This document shows, in pieces, positions 9,068-17,861 of a stretch of DNA of 64,000 nt (position 1 is its first letter; every line of letters begins with the position of its first letter). The stretch comes from Brevibacillus_H sp049846925 (lineage in GTDB: Bacteria; Bacillota; Bacilli; Brevibacillales; Brevibacillaceae). Where the stretch lies: the NCBI RefSeq assembly GCF_049846925.1, contig NZ_JBNCMT010000028.1, positions 10,558 through 74,557 of the forward strand. Reading direction: 5' to 3'. Below the pieces are notes generated by a model. It saw only the letters and a program-made list of their open reading frames with translations, was not told where the DNA came from and searched no databases. The translations under genes and the position numbers were made by a program.

Positions 9068-9906
9068 GTGTAGTTGGCAGACTCATATGCAGTTTCTGTA
9101 GCAAAATGCAACTCAAAAAAGACAGGCGAGTGATCAGACCGATTGTTTGTCGATGATTTTGCGTAGGATAGTGCCAGTTCGTCCGATATGAATATATGAT
9201 CAATCTGCTTTAGGCTGTTCCCGTCAATGGTCACAAATTTAGTCTTGGACTTCGCAAGCGGGTCATCAAGCAACTTTCGAAAGGGGGCAAGCAGTGGATC
9301 GGACTGGTCAACATTGAAGTCCCCCAACAAAATCGTTGGTTCTGTATTTTGCTCCTTTTGTAGCAGTTGGTACAGCGTGTCCGCCTGCTGCTTTCGCTCA
9401 GATGCCTTTAGCCCGAAGTGCGTCGTATACAGAGTAACGGGTGAACCGTTAGCATCCACGGTTACTTTCATTACTCCTCGAGGTTCCCTTGAAGAGGGGA
9501 GAGCAATTGATTCGACGTTCTGGATGGGATATTTACTCAGAACAGCGTTGCCGTACGCACCTACAACAAAATTTATCGTTGGTGAAAATGCATAATTCAT
9601 TTGTAACAAGCGGGACAATTCCTTCGCCTGATCGACAAAGCCAGAACGGGGAAGCCCCTCGTCTACTTCCTGCAGGGCAAGGATATCAGGATCAAGCTCT
9701 CTAATTTCATCGGCAATAGCTTTTACATCTGCGAGGCCTTCATCATTTCGACATCCGCGGATATTATATGTAGCTACTGATAGAGTGCCAGAGTCAGAAT
9801 GTACTGTAGATGGGTAAAAGGATGATACGTAAGAACTTTCTGTAAAATTAGAATACATTGAGCAGGTTAGTAATAGAAGAAAAGAAATCAGCAAGTATTT
9901 TTTCAT
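9043..9906 (-). CDS. Secreted endonuclease/exonuclease/phosphatase family protein
   Basis: 287 aa from the ATG after GGAGGAATTC. An N-terminal hydrophobic signal (KKYLLISFLLLLTCSMYS) carries a possible lipobox Cys at about residue 15. The EEP fold motifs are complete: VATYNIRGCRND, DILALQEVDEG (catalytic Glu), TLYTTHFG, ILLGDFNVD, LKQIDHIF and the terminal SDHSPVFFEL (catalytic Asp-His). Relatives include secreted nucleases, sphingomyelinases and inositol phosphatases. The short form and surface location suggest an extracellular phosphodiesterase; substrate not known. Confidence 0.85.
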   Translation of the reverse strand: MKKYLLISFLLLLTCSMYSNFTESSYVSSFYPSTVHSDSGTLSVATYNIRGCRNDEGLADVKAIADEIRELDPDILALQEVDEGLPRSGFVDQAKELSRLLQMNYAFSPTINFVVGAYGNAVLSKYPIQNVESIALPSSREPRGVMKVTVDANGSPVTLYTTHFGLKASERKQQADTLYQLLQKEQNTEPTILLGDFNVDQSDPLLAPFRKLLDDPLAKSKTKFVTIDGNSLKQIDHIFISDELALSYAKSSTNNRSDHSPVFFELHFATETAYESANYTKERRPSF

Positions 9907-10064
9907 GAATTCCTCCGTTTCCCCTCTTCTTATTTTACTTGTCGAACCTTGAAGAGGGATACAGGGAAACATTGTCGAAAATACCAACCTAGAATGCTTT
10001 TTTTGGAAGAAGATCTATACTATAATATACGAGATTGACCAATATTTGCTCCGGGGGTGACCGG

Positions 10065-10787
10065 GTGAAAAAAGCAGCAGTTGTCCTTGGTGTAATTATT
10101 GCTCTGGTACTACTGTTTACACAAACAAAACTGGGAGCACTTTTACAGACTGGTGATTTGGATCAGATCAGTCAATATATAAAAACGTTCGGTTTACTTT
10201 CCATTGTAATCAGTTTCTTACTTATTGTTGTTCAAACGTTTCTTCCCTTTGTACCGTTTTTTCTTTTAGCGGGAGTAAATATTATTATCTTTGGACCAGT
10301 AGGAGGTTTCCTGCTTACCTGGATTGCTGCCGTAGTTGGCGCCAGTCTGAATTTCCTCACTGCTCGCTATGTCGCTCAAGGATGGGCGCAAGGGAAAGTA
10401 GGAAATCTTCCTTTCTTTCAACGTTTAAATGAACAGGCAGAACGAAGTGGGTTTCGAATCGTCCTCATGGCTCGGTTGATTCCAGTTTTGCCATCTACTG
10501 TCATCAATGCCGCAGCGGGCCTGTCCGCAGTATCATTTTTGCAATTCTTTGCAGCAACGTTAATCGGGAAGTTTCCGATCACCTTACTGGAAGCGATTGT
10601 AGGACATGATATTTTCAACTTCTCTGAACATAAAATCCGTTTCTTTGTTGTGTTAGGCTTGTTAGGACTGTTAATGTGGGGAGGCTCCAAGTTAGGCAAG
10701 GCCTATGAGCGCCGAGCAGAAGCCCAGTCACAGTCCAGATTGGGGAGGGACAATCCTGATGGAATGGGAGAAAGAGACGGGGAATAA
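10065..10787 (+). CDS. TVP38/TMEM64 (VTT, DedA-like) membrane protein
   Basis: 240 aa from a GTG after GGGGGTGACCGG. Contains about six hydrophobic segments and the VTT-domain core: two re-entrant-type segments around FLPFVPFFLLAGVNIIIFGP and RLIPVLPSTVINAAAGLSAV. Related proteins (YdjZ, YtxB, DedA) act in lipid or small-molecule transport across membranes; recent work assigns some to undecaprenyl-phosphate or phospholipid flipping. The 3' end overlaps the start of the TetR gene by 29 bp, so the two are probably co-transcribed. A TATAAT lies at 10021-10026. Confidence 0.85.
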   Translation: MKKAAVVLGVIIALVLLFTQTKLGALLQTGDLDQISQYIKTFGLLSIVISFLLIVVQTFLPFVPFFLLAGVNIIIFGPVGGFLLTWIAAVVGASLNFLTARYVAQGWAQGKVGNLPFFQRLNEQAERSGFRIVLMARLIPVLPSTVINAAAGLSAVSFLQFFAATLIGKFPITLLEAIVGHDIFNFSEHKIRFFVVLGLLGLLMWGGSKLGKAYERRAEAQSQSRLGRDNPDGMGERDGE

Positions 10788-11412
10788 GACAGAACGAACC
10801 CGGTTGCGGATCTTGAATGCCGCAGTAAAGCTGTTTGATGCGCAAGGCTACGACGGCACGACAGTTCGTCAAATTGCTGAAGCAGCCGATGTGAATCTTG
10901 CTCTGATTTCTTATCACTTTCAAGGAAAGCAAGGCTTGCTGGAAGTGTTGATTGCCACCTATTACGAGAAATTCTTCCAGCTATTGGAGGGTGAGTTTGC
11001 TGGCTCAGCCCACACTACTGCTTTGGAGCAGTTGCAGCAGATGATTCGGTTGTATGTTTTTTTTCAACGGGATCATGCTGCTGTAACCCGTCTTGTTCAG
11101 CGTGAACTTAGTGTGGAATCAATGCTGGCTAGAGAAGTGATGACGGTTTATATTCACCGCTGGAAGCACGGATTTGCATCTGTCATCGAACAGGGGATGA
11201 TATCCAAAGAGTTCGAAACAGGTCCGATCGATCCGATTATCCTTGCGATGACAAGCCTTCTCGTTTATCCTTATCAAAATCCCCAAACTGTACGTGAAGT
11301 ATATTATCTTGAACCCAATTCGGATGCATTCTGTGAATGGTTGATATCATCCGTTATCCAATTAGTTACTTCTTTGTTAGTGCCCATTGAGTCGCAAGCA
11401 TGTAATCGATAG
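10759..11412 (+). CDS. refZ: TetR-family regulator, probable RefZ
   Basis: 217 aa; start ATG downstream of GGGAGG, inside the end of the TVP38 gene. The N-terminal HTH is clear (ILNAAVKLFDAQGYDGTTVR, then EAADVNLALISYHFQGKQGL). The C-terminal domain has LVQRELSVESMLAREVMTVY, close to RefZ. RefZ binds DNA motifs near the origin and tunes FtsZ positioning during sporulation. In B. subtilis refZ lies close to ezrA, as here (the next gene is EzrA-like). The family is certain; the RefZ assignment rests on synteny and this motif. Confidence 0.75.
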   Translation: MEWEKETGNKTERTRLRILNAAVKLFDAQGYDGTTVRQIAEAADVNLALISYHFQGKQGLLEVLIATYYEKFFQLLEGEFAGSAHTTALEQLQQMIRLYVFFQRDHAAVTRLVQRELSVESMLAREVMTVYIHRWKHGFASVIEQGMISKEFETGPIDPIILAMTSLLVYPYQNPQTVREVYYLEPNSDAFCEWLISSVIQLVTSLLVPIESQACNR

Positions 11413-11428
11413 AAGGGGTTGTATCAAG

Positions 11429-13948
11429 TTGAAAAAAACAGTTTTGATAGCCTGCCTGATGGGGCTTCTGTGGGTACCAAGTGTGGTACAAGCTGCCCCT
11501 TTTCCTGATAAAATCGACGCAGTCGTTCAGGATGATGCAAACTATGTAAAAAAAGAGGATCGTCAAAAATTCGCGGAAACAATGAAAAAGTTTCCCGATC
11601 AATATAAAGTTGTTGTTGTAGAGAGCACTCAGCCAGAGGCTGCCAATGCGGATGAGTATGCACATAAATTGTATGACAAGTACAATTTACCAGAAAATTC
11701 GATGGTGATTGTGCTTGACATCGATACTGAGCAAGTGGGTGTGTATGCAGGCGAGGGGATGCAGAAAAAAGGTGCCAAGCTTGAAATGCTGCATGACAAG
11801 CTTACCTCATACTACGAGCCATACCGCAACCAAAAGCAATACATTAAAGGAATTGAGCTGTTTATCCAAGAAGTGAATGCTGAAATGGAACGGATCGGTG
11901 CTGCACCGAGGACACCTGTGGGAGAAACAGCAGCACCCGTAACAACAGCACCGAAAGAGAAATCATTTCTGGCAAGCATCCCTTGGTGGTTGTATGCGAT
12001 TGTGATAGTGTTTGTTGTAGCAATCGTGGGCATGGTCTATATCATGATCCGTCGTCGTACGATCTTTTCAGAAGTAGATGAGGTAGAGGACTGGAAAGAC
12101 GAGCTGGTTGAAAAGATCCAGACAATCGATTTCGAGAAATCACTGCGAAAATCTACAGGAGTAACCGAAGAACGCTATGCGATGCTGGCTGACCGCAAAG
12201 AGAACATGCTCCGGGTACGGATTCCTGATGTAGAAATGATCATCCTGGAGTCAGAGGATGCATGCGACCGATTCCGTTTTCAGGCGGCTCGCAGTCTTTT
12301 AGCAGAAGGCAGAGAGATCCTGACTGAAATTGAAACAGAATTGAAAGAACTGAAAAATGATACGACGAAAGTAGTTCATACAAAAAAAGAGAGCAAACAG
12401 GTAATCCCGGAAATTACCAAACTGGTAGAGACGGTAGAACGCAAGCTGACCAACTATCGCCTGGATTACGGACTCTCGTTCCATGAATTGAAAGTTCAAC
12501 TCGATGATGTAGATAAGTTGAGAAGCGAAGTAAAGAGCGATCTGGCATCTGGAGATGATGTCAAAGCTTATGACAAGACGCTGCAAGCACAGCAAATTCT
12601 TGAAAAGCTATCACGTCTGCTCGAACTTATCCCAGCGTTGGTTGTCCGGGTACAAAAAGAGCTGCCGGAAGAACTGAAACAACTGGAAAAGGATATTTCG
12701 CTGGCAGTGGGTGACGGATACGACCTGAACGAAAGCTCACTTGATTCTGGCTTGTTGCAAACGAGACAGTTGTTGCAATCAGCCAAGTCATCACTCGAAG
12801 AAGGCGATATTGCCTTGACTGAGACCCATGTAAAGGCATTTGAAGTTCAAGTAGATCATATTTATCAGGCCATGGAAGAATCGGTTTTAGCAGCCAAGAA
12901 GCAGGTGGCAGCAGCTACTACAGTAGACACGTCGAACGTTGAGGAAGCGATAGAGACTGTAGATGTGGCTGGGGTTAGTACGGAAGCCGAGGTTAGTACG
13001 GAGACTGAGGTAAGCCCTGAGATTGAGGTAAGCACTGAGACTAAGACTGAGACTAATACTGAGACTAATACTGAGACTAATACTGAGACTGAAGCAGAGG
13101 ATACAACGCTTGAGGTAGATGCTGAACAAGCCCCGCAAGCGGAAGAACTACCTCAGGAAAACGAGCAACAGGAAGAATTGCAGCACCAGGAAGATACACC
13201 TGTGGTTTCCGAAACGATGAGTCAGGAAGAGCGTTACTACTTATTGAATCAAGTGCATGAAGCAGAGTCACACCCGCAAAATGATGAAAAAGCAGATAAA
13301 GAGCAAGATGAGCTGGTAAAAGTGAAATTTAACGTTCCTGTGATCGATGCACGTGGACAAGTTGACGATGAAGAGTATGAATTGGTCATGCCAAAGCAAG
13401 CATCTTCTGAACAACAGGCTGAGATTGAATCAGTCGAATCGCACGAACTGATTCTTGAAACGGAAGAAGATGTCCTTGATGAAATGGAGCGCATCTCAGG
13501 AGCATTGGTACGGATTCGACAACAAATCAAGCGGAGCTATCTGCCTGGGATTCCGAGCGATTTGAAGTTATTGTTTGATCAGGTGGTACAAGCGTTAGGC
13601 CGTGTGCAAATCGCAATGGAGAGATATAATTATTCACTGGAGGAAGTAGCCTATCTGTTGGAAGAAGCCAACGAATCGTTGATTGCAACGGAGAAAATGG
13701 CCGCGCAAGTAATCTCTTACTCTCAAAAGGCTGAAGGTGCGATTCAGTACACCAATCGCTATCGCAGACAAAACAGACAGGTGAATGATTTGCTGACGAA
13801 AGCCGAGGCAGCTTTTAGACAGTTGCGGTTTAGCGAGGCCCTTCTTCTTGCTGAAGAGGCCCGATTGATTATAGAAGGAGAGCCAGAGGAAGGCGTTACG
13901 ACCAGTCGTTGGCTGTTGAGAAAGAAGAAAAAGGAGACGCAACGCTAA
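11429..13948 (+). CDS. TPM domain - transmembrane - EzrA-like fusion protein
   Basis: 839 aa from a TTG after AGAAGGGG. Order of parts: signal peptide (1-22, cleaved near VVQA|APF); extracytoplasmic TPM domain (about 24-155; DIDTEQVGVYAGEGMQKKGA); linker; one membrane segment (about 184-206, WWLYAIVIVFVVAIVGMVYI); a cytoplasmic helical region (212-500) that follows the EzrA pattern, including FSEVDEVEDWKDELVEKIQ, EDACDRFRFQAARSLLAEG and VQKELPEELKQLEKDI; an acidic Thr/Glu-rich linker (about 500-650) and a C-terminal helical domain ending with the EzrA-like AIQYTNRYRRQNRQVNDLL and FRQLRFSEALLLAEEA. EzrA is a membrane-bound regulator of FtsZ ring number; its topology (N out, C in) fits. Position next to refZ also fits ezrA. 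The TPM part is not in classical EzrA. Confidence 0.75.
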   Translation: MKKTVLIACLMGLLWVPSVVQAAPFPDKIDAVVQDDANYVKKEDRQKFAETMKKFPDQYKVVVVESTQPEAANADEYAHKLYDKYNLPENSMVIVLDIDTEQVGVYAGEGMQKKGAKLEMLHDKLTSYYEPYRNQKQYIKGIELFIQEVNAEMERIGAAPRTPVGETAAPVTTAPKEKSFLASIPWWLYAIVIVFVVAIVGMVYIMIRRRTIFSEVDEVEDWKDELVEKIQTIDFEKSLRKSTGVTEERYAMLADRKENMLRVRIPDVEMIILESEDACDRFRFQAARSLLAEGREILTEIETELKELKNDTTKVVHTKKESKQVIPEITKLVETVERKLTNYRLDYGLSFHELKVQLDDVDKLRSEVKSDLASGDDVKAYDKTLQAQQILEKLSRLLELIPALVVRVQKELPEELKQLEKDISLAVGDGYDLNESSLDSGLLQTRQLLQSAKSSLEEGDIALTETHVKAFEVQVDHIYQAMEESVLAAKKQVAAATTVDTSNVEEAIETVDVAGVSTEAEVSTETEVSPEIEVSTETKTETNTETNTETNTETEAEDTTLEVDAEQAPQAEELPQENEQQEELQHQEDTPVVSETMSQEERYYLLNQVHEAESHPQNDEKADKEQDELVKVKFNVPVIDARGQVDDEEYELVMPKQASSEQQAEIESVESHELILETEEDVLDEMERISGALVRIRQQIKRSYLPGIPSDLKLLFDQVVQALGRVQIAMERYNYSLEEVAYLLEEANESLIATEKMAAQVISYSQKAEGAIQYTNRYRRQNRQVNDLLTKAEAAFRQLRFSEALLLAEEARLIIEGEPEEGVTTSRWLLRKKKKETQR
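13036..13092 (+). repeat. In-frame 12-bp tandem repeat encoding TETN units
   Basis: Near-perfect tandem copies of the 12-mer actgagactaat inside the acidic linker of the EzrA-like gene, extending more loosely upstream (VSTETEVSPEIEVSTETK). A slippage-prone, low-complexity linker, likely to vary in length between strains. Confidence 0.8.
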
Positions 13949-14154
13949 TGAAGCTATTCTTGCCATTGTTCCTACTCGTAATTAGTGTGATTGTCATGTG
14001 GCAGCCCCGGACGAAACGTTGGCAAGATCGTATCCGTGCTCACTTTGGTGGCAATGAACAACGGATGAAGCAGCGAGCAAATACATTCTTTCTTCTCGGC
14101 TTTGCATTCTTTCTCGGTGGATTAGCTTTGTTATATCGAGTAACCACTCAATAA
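13948..14154 (+). CDS. Small membrane protein
   Basis: 68 aa with two hydrophobic segments (FLPLFLLVISVIVMW and FFLLGFAFFLGGLALLY) separated by a basic loop (RTKRWQDRIRAHFGGNEQR). The ATG overlaps the EzrA-like stop codon (TAATG), so the two are translationally coupled. I do not recognise a family. Coupling suggests a partner of the EzrA-like protein or shared regulation only. Confidence 0.7.
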   Translation: MKLFLPLFLLVISVIVMWQPRTKRWQDRIRAHFGGNEQRMKQRANTFFLLGFAFFLGGLALLYRVTTQ

Positions 14155-14167
14155 AGCAGGTGAACAT

Positions 14168-14590
14168 GTGAAGCTGTCAAAACTGACGAAGCAGGATGAA
14201 GAGTTGATTGCCTCAGCTCAGGAAGTAATCAAAAGATGCTATGAATTCGAGCGTCATCATGTTGGTGCAGCGCTGAGAACTAAAACGGGTGAAATCTTTT
14301 CAGCCGTTCATGTAGAAGCCAATGTCGGCAGAATTACGGTGTGTGCTGAAGCCATGGTGATCGGAAAAGCAATTTCAGAAGGATATAAAGAATTCGATAC
14401 AATTGTTGCTGTAAGGCACCCGGACCCAGATGATGATAATCGGGAGATCAAGGTTGTCTCGCCTTGTGGCATGTGCAGAGAGCTGTTAAGCGATTACGGG
14501 AGCGGCGATTTGCAGGTCATTATTCTCGACGAAACAGAAATCGGCAAGTGTCACATCGATGAGCTTTTGCCGTTGAAGTATAAACGGTAG
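14168..14590 (+). CDS. Cytidine deaminase-family protein (blasticidin-S-deaminase-like)
   Basis: 140 aa, GTG start. The zinc site is VCAEAM (catalytic Glu, Cys ligand in place of the usual His) and PCGMCRELL (two Cys ligands), as in tetrameric cytidine deaminases. The short length and the N-terminal VGAALRTKTGEIFSAVHVEA segment place it in the Cdd/blasticidin deaminase group. It ends the operon that starts near TVP38/refZ and is closed by a strong terminator. Confidence 0.85.
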   Translation: MKLSKLTKQDEELIASAQEVIKRCYEFERHHVGAALRTKTGEIFSAVHVEANVGRITVCAEAMVIGKAISEGYKEFDTIVAVRHPDPDDDNREIKVVSPCGMCRELLSDYGSGDLQVIILDETEIGKCHIDELLPLKYKR

Positions 14591-14595
14591 ATAAA

Positions 14596-14640
14596 AAACA
14601 GGAGCAGTGAAAGGTTGTAAATCCTTTCCTGCTCCTGTTT
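14596..14640. terminator. Strong bidirectional terminator
   Basis: Extended stem, AACAGGAGCAG plus GAAAGG pairing with CCTTTC plus CTGCTCCTGTTT, flanked by an A-run on the left and TTT on the right. It separates the cytidine deaminase gene from the convergent anti-sigma gene. Confidence 0.85.
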
Positions 14641-14641
14641 G

Positions 14642-15565
14642 CTATTGTTGCTGCTTTATCAGGTCTTTTGCCACAGTCACCAAATCCTCTTTAGTTATAT
14701 CAGCGGATCGCGTTCTTAGCTCGAAAAGCTGCTTTTTGTCGTTGTTAAGAAATTTGATATACTTTATTACCCGTGATTCTTTACCCTGATTTTGGATGGT
14801 CAGGATATGATAGATTGCCTCTGTTTGATCAATCATCACTTTTTCTACTGTTACGTCTGGGCCAGCATCGGAGCTAATCTTCTGTATTTCCTCAAGATTA
14901 TCTATGTTTAACCTTATCTCTCCCGTACCTCTAGCGTAGGCGGCACTCATCCGCTGAATCTTCTTGTCTACAGGAATCTCCTTGATCACGACATCTTTGT
15001 TTGTCTCGTCTGCCTCCCGACGCATCGCTTCTTCATCAACTTCATGATTTACCATATGTTCGATATATCCACTTGTAAAGGAGTAACCTCCCACGAGTTC
15101 TGCTGGAAAACGGAATATATTTCCCACCATAGACTGGAGCTCCGAGCGATCGGTAGAATCAATTGCTTTTTGCAGGAAACGTATTATTTTCTCAGGATTA
15201 TCCTTGCTCTTTACATAGACAGCCACAGCCGTTCCTGGCTTTAAACTCTCTCGTACCTCGTTAATTTTATCATTATAACTTACGGGTTCCGAAACCGTGT
15301 TTTGTTCTGTTCGATTTACCTGTACAACAACTTCTCCCTTGTCGTTCTTCAATTCATACACTTTTATTGCAGCAAAGGCAGAGGTTACGACAAACACAAG
15401 GCAAGCAGCCACGATCAATCCCATTTTTCTTTTCATCTGGTGGGCCTCCTTTTGACTATTCCTTCCGTACAATTTTTGCAATACCTGATCCTTGACATCA
15501 ATTTTGGGAACAGATGTTGTTTGGAATAACTTCTTGATCTCATCGGATGGCTGAGAAGGTTTCAT
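14642..15565 (-). CDS. Membrane protein, putative anti-sigma factor partner of the ECF sigma
   Basis: 307 aa from the ATG after AAAGGAGGGAACGTGG; its first 26 bases overlap the end of the sigma gene. A cytoplasmic N-terminus of about 60 residues is followed by one membrane segment (MGLIVAACLVFVVTSAFAA) and a long extracytoplasmic domain without a known fold. This is the layout of ECF anti-sigma factors, though I cannot see a ZAS zinc motif (HxxxCxxC). The role is inferred from the overlap with the sigma gene and topology. Confidence 0.65.
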   Translation of the reverse strand: MKPSQPSDEIKKLFQTTSVPKIDVKDQVLQKLYGRNSQKEAHQMKRKMGLIVAACLVFVVTSAFAAIKVYELKNDKGEVVVQVNRTEQNTVSEPVSYNDKINEVRESLKPGTAVAVYVKSKDNPEKIIRFLQKAIDSTDRSELQSMVGNIFRFPAELVGGYSFTSGYIEHMVNHEVDEEAMRREADETNKDVVIKEIPVDKKIQRMSAAYARGTGEIRLNIDNLEEIQKISSDAGPDVTVEKVMIDQTEAIYHILTIQNQGKESRVIKYIKFLNNDKKQLFELRTRSADITKEDLVTVAKDLIKQQQ

Positions 15566-16121
15566 CCACGTTCCCTCCTTTTTGCGTAACCAGGTATATT
15601 TTGCATTTTTTGATTGCCCTCTCGTATTGCTTTCGAAGTGTTGCAGGTTTTTTGTTAAAAAGTAACGAGAGCTCTTCATAGCCTCTTTCCTCAAGTACAC
15701 GCAAGATAACGAGACTTCGTTCTTCTGGTGAAAGATTGGCTAAAGCACGGTGCAGCGGTTCGCTCAGATGCTTGCTGTCTACGTTGGCTTCCCCTTCATT
15801 TTCACTCACGGTCTGTGTTCCTGTTCTCAAAAAAGTGATGATTCGAGAAAGCTTTTTCCGCTTAATCAGATTAATGCAGTGATGGTAGGCTATTTTATAT
15901 ACCCAGGCAGAAAAGGAAACGCTTTTCGTATACTTGTCAATTTTTTCATATACCTTGAGCAGCACTTCTTGAACGGCATCTTCTGCTTCTTGTTTGTGCC
16001 CCAGCATATGGTAACAATAAGTGAAAATCGGTTGTTGTAGAGCTTCTATCACAACTCCAAACTTCTCCAAATCACCTGACTTCACAGCTTCAATCAAGTG
16101 CTCCATCGTATCATTATCCAA
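15540..16121 (-). CDS. ECF-type RNA polymerase sigma factor
   Basis: 193 aa from a TTG after AAGGAGGTG at good spacing. Region 2 (EAEDAVQEVLLKVYEKIDKY, FSAWVYKIAYHHCINLIKR) and region 4 (ALANLSPEERSLVILRVLEE ... GYEELSLLFNKKPATLRKQY) are both clear. No third domain, as expected for ECF sigmas. Followed by an overlapping membrane-protein gene, likely its anti-sigma. Confidence 0.9.
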   Translation of the reverse strand: MDNDTMEHLIEAVKSGDLEKFGVVIEALQQPIFTYCYHMLGHKQEAEDAVQEVLLKVYEKIDKYTKSVSFSAWVYKIAYHHCINLIKRKKLSRIITFLRTGTQTVSENEGEANVDSKHLSEPLHRALANLSPEERSLVILRVLEERGYEELSLLFNKKPATLRKQYERAIKKCKIYLVTQKGGNVDETFSAIR

Positions 16122-16233
16122 GCTTTCCCACCTCCTTCTGCAATGTATAACAAATAAGCCATCCATTTTGTGACTGGTGGCAACCGAAAACAAATTTTTT
16201 CATTTATAAAATGTTTGAAATAGAAGGGGGGAA

Positions 16234-16617
16234 TTAAAGACGTCTGTTCGCTTCACTCTTCAGCCAATGTCTGATTCCTTTGCCTGCAAATGGTTCATTT
16301 GCATAGCGGGGAATTACATGGAGGTGTGCGTGAAAAATGTGCTGTCCACCGACTTCCCCACAATTCCAGCCAACATTGTAGCCCTGCGGTTGACACTGTT
16401 GATCCAATAGTTCCTTCACACTGGACAATAACTTGTATGTATCTCTCCATTCATCTTCCGATAAATCAAATAGTGTCTCACGGTGTTTTTTTGGAACAAT
16501 TAATCCCGAACCAAATAGAATCTCTTGTGGAGTTTGCAGGAACAGACAGGTCTCGTTGCTCAAGACAACTCGTTGATCATTGATTAATCCGGTATTGCAA
16601 AAAGGGCAATTTTTCAT
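16234..16617 (-). CDS. HIT family protein
   Basis: 127 aa; ATG after AAGGAGTAATCAG. The histidine triad is HAHLHVIPR near the C-terminus, with the typical upstream LIVPKKHRETLFDLSEDEW helix. An N-terminal CPFC pair (CPFCNTG) suggests a zinc site, as in HIT-family Zn-containing members. HIT proteins hydrolyse nucleotide phosphoramidates or dinucleoside phosphates. Substrate unknown. It is followed on the same strand by nothing and preceded by a DUF3951-like gene. Confidence 0.9.
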   Translation of the reverse strand: MKNCPFCNTGLINDQRVVLSNETCLFLQTPQEILFGSGLIVPKKHRETLFDLSEDEWRDTYKLLSSVKELLDQQCQPQGYNVGWNCGEVGGQHIFHAHLHVIPRYANEPFAGKGIRHWLKSEANRRL

Positions 16618-16621
16618 CTGA

Positions 16622-16834
16622 TTACTCCTTGTCATCAGATTCGTCCTCGTCCATTTCTTTCTTATCTACTTTTTCTTCATGGTGTTCGATTTGGGTCTGG
16701 CCGAAGATGTGATCTAATGGGGTGTAGTAATGCTCTACTATTTTATTCTTGCTAAAATACTTGTATAAAGCGACACCTACGGTAACGATAATTAAAAGTG
16801 ATATTGAGATCATTACGCCTGTCATCACGATCAT
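16622..16834 (-). CDS. Small membrane protein, DUF3951-like
   Basis: 70 aa. One N-terminal membrane segment (TGVMISISLLIIVTVGVALY) and a short acidic tail with YYTPLDHIFGQT, which resembles the conserved motif of DUF3951 small proteins of Bacilli. Just upstream of the HIT gene on the same strand, so probably one operon. Family call is moderate. Confidence 0.65.
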   Translation of the reverse strand: MIVMTGVMISISLLIIVTVGVALYKYFSKNKIVEHYYTPLDHIFGQTQIEHHEEKVDKKEMDEDESDDKE

Positions 16835-16876
16835 AAAATCAGTCCTTAGTATAATAGTTTCACCCTCTAGGACTAA

Positions 16877-17098
16877 TTACCAATTAAAATAATCGTAGAG
16901 GACAAGGGAATAAATAAAAACTCCAAAAACGATCGCAAAAATTCCCTGTATGCGATTTCGGTATCTGAGATGAAAAACACCGATTGCCAGGAATGAAAAC
17001 AAGAGTCCAAAAAGTGACCACAAGTATTTATTGTCATTCCGATATTTTGCTTCTCTATATAACCAAATGCTCATTAAGATACTAATGATCGGTAACAT
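16877..17098 (-). CDS. Small membrane protein, unknown
   Basis: 73 aa, ATG after GAGGAGTGATGAGATA. Three short hydrophobic segments (LPIISILMSIWLY, LWSLFGLLFSFLAIGVF, IFAIVFGVFIYSLVLY). No family recognised. Confidence 0.65.
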   Translation of the reverse strand: MLPIISILMSIWLYREAKYRNDNKYLWSLFGLLFSFLAIGVFHLRYRNRIQGIFAIVFGVFIYSLVLYDYFNW

Positions 17099-17177
17099 TA
17101 TCTCATCACTCCTCGGAACGAATGTACTCCATAGATATCAGAATCCGATAGATTATTGCAATACTCCAACGATGAAA

Positions 17178-17861
17178 TCACCGAACAATAGGCAGAAGCT
17201 CTGTCAGTTCGCTGATTTCATAAGTTGGCTTTATACCTGTGTTGTTATCCTTACGATGCGGATTGAACCAGCAGGTATCGATTCCATAATTAATCCCTCC
17301 CTGGATATCAGAGGTTAAAGAATCACCTACAATCAACACTTTCGCCTTATCCGTAATTTGAAGCTTGGTAAACGCATAATCGAAAATCTCTCTATCAGGC
17401 TTCTGGAATCCAACCTGCTCGGAAATAATAATATGTTCAAAGGTATTAGAGAGAGGGGAGCCTCCGATCCTTGATGTCTGCACATTCGCAAATCCGTTTG
17501 TTATAATTGCCAATCGACAACCGGCAAGATTTTCGCACAATTCAACGGCTCCTTGAATAAGATGTATTTCCTTGCCCAAATATCCAAGATAAACATTGCT
17601 GAATGCTTCTGCGTTGATTCCAAGATTACACGCCAGGAACAATCTCTTAAATCTCTCCACCCCTAGTTCTGATAAAGTGATTAGGCCCTGTTCCAAATCT
17701 CTCCACAATCCCTTGCTAATCTCTTGGTATCTGGCTCCATAATTCTCCTGTCCAGTAGGCAATCCGAATGCTATAAAAGCATGATGAAGTGCATTTTTTT
17801 CCGACTTTTTGAAGTCGAATAATGTATCATCAACATCGAATAGTATGGTTTCGTATCTCAT
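17178..17861 (-). CDS. YjjG-family HAD nucleotidase/phosphatase
   Basis: 227 aa, ATG after GGGAGGTTGCC. HAD motif I is FDVDDTLFDF, motif II IITNGF, motif III VGFQKPDREIF and motif IV VGDSLTSDI. The alpha-helical cap and the overall sequence fit the YjjG/YfnB group, pyrimidine 5'-nucleotidases that clean non-canonical nucleotides. Substrate is an inference from family. Confidence 0.85.
   Translation of the reverse strand: MRYETILFDVDDTLFDFKKSEKNALHHAFIAFGLPTGQENYGARYQEISKGLWRDLEQGLITLSELGVERFKRLFLACNLGINAEAFSNVYLGYLGKEIHLIQGAVELCENLAGCRLAIITNGFANVQTSRIGGSPLSNTFEHIIISEQVGFQKPDREIFDYAFTKLQITDKAKVLIVGDSLTSDIQGGINYGIDTCWFNPHRKDNNTGIKPTYEISELTELLPIVR

Noticed and set aside
13036..13092. CRISPR-like tandem repeat
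   Set aside because: Twelve-base units without spacers, inside an open frame; a protein linker repeat.
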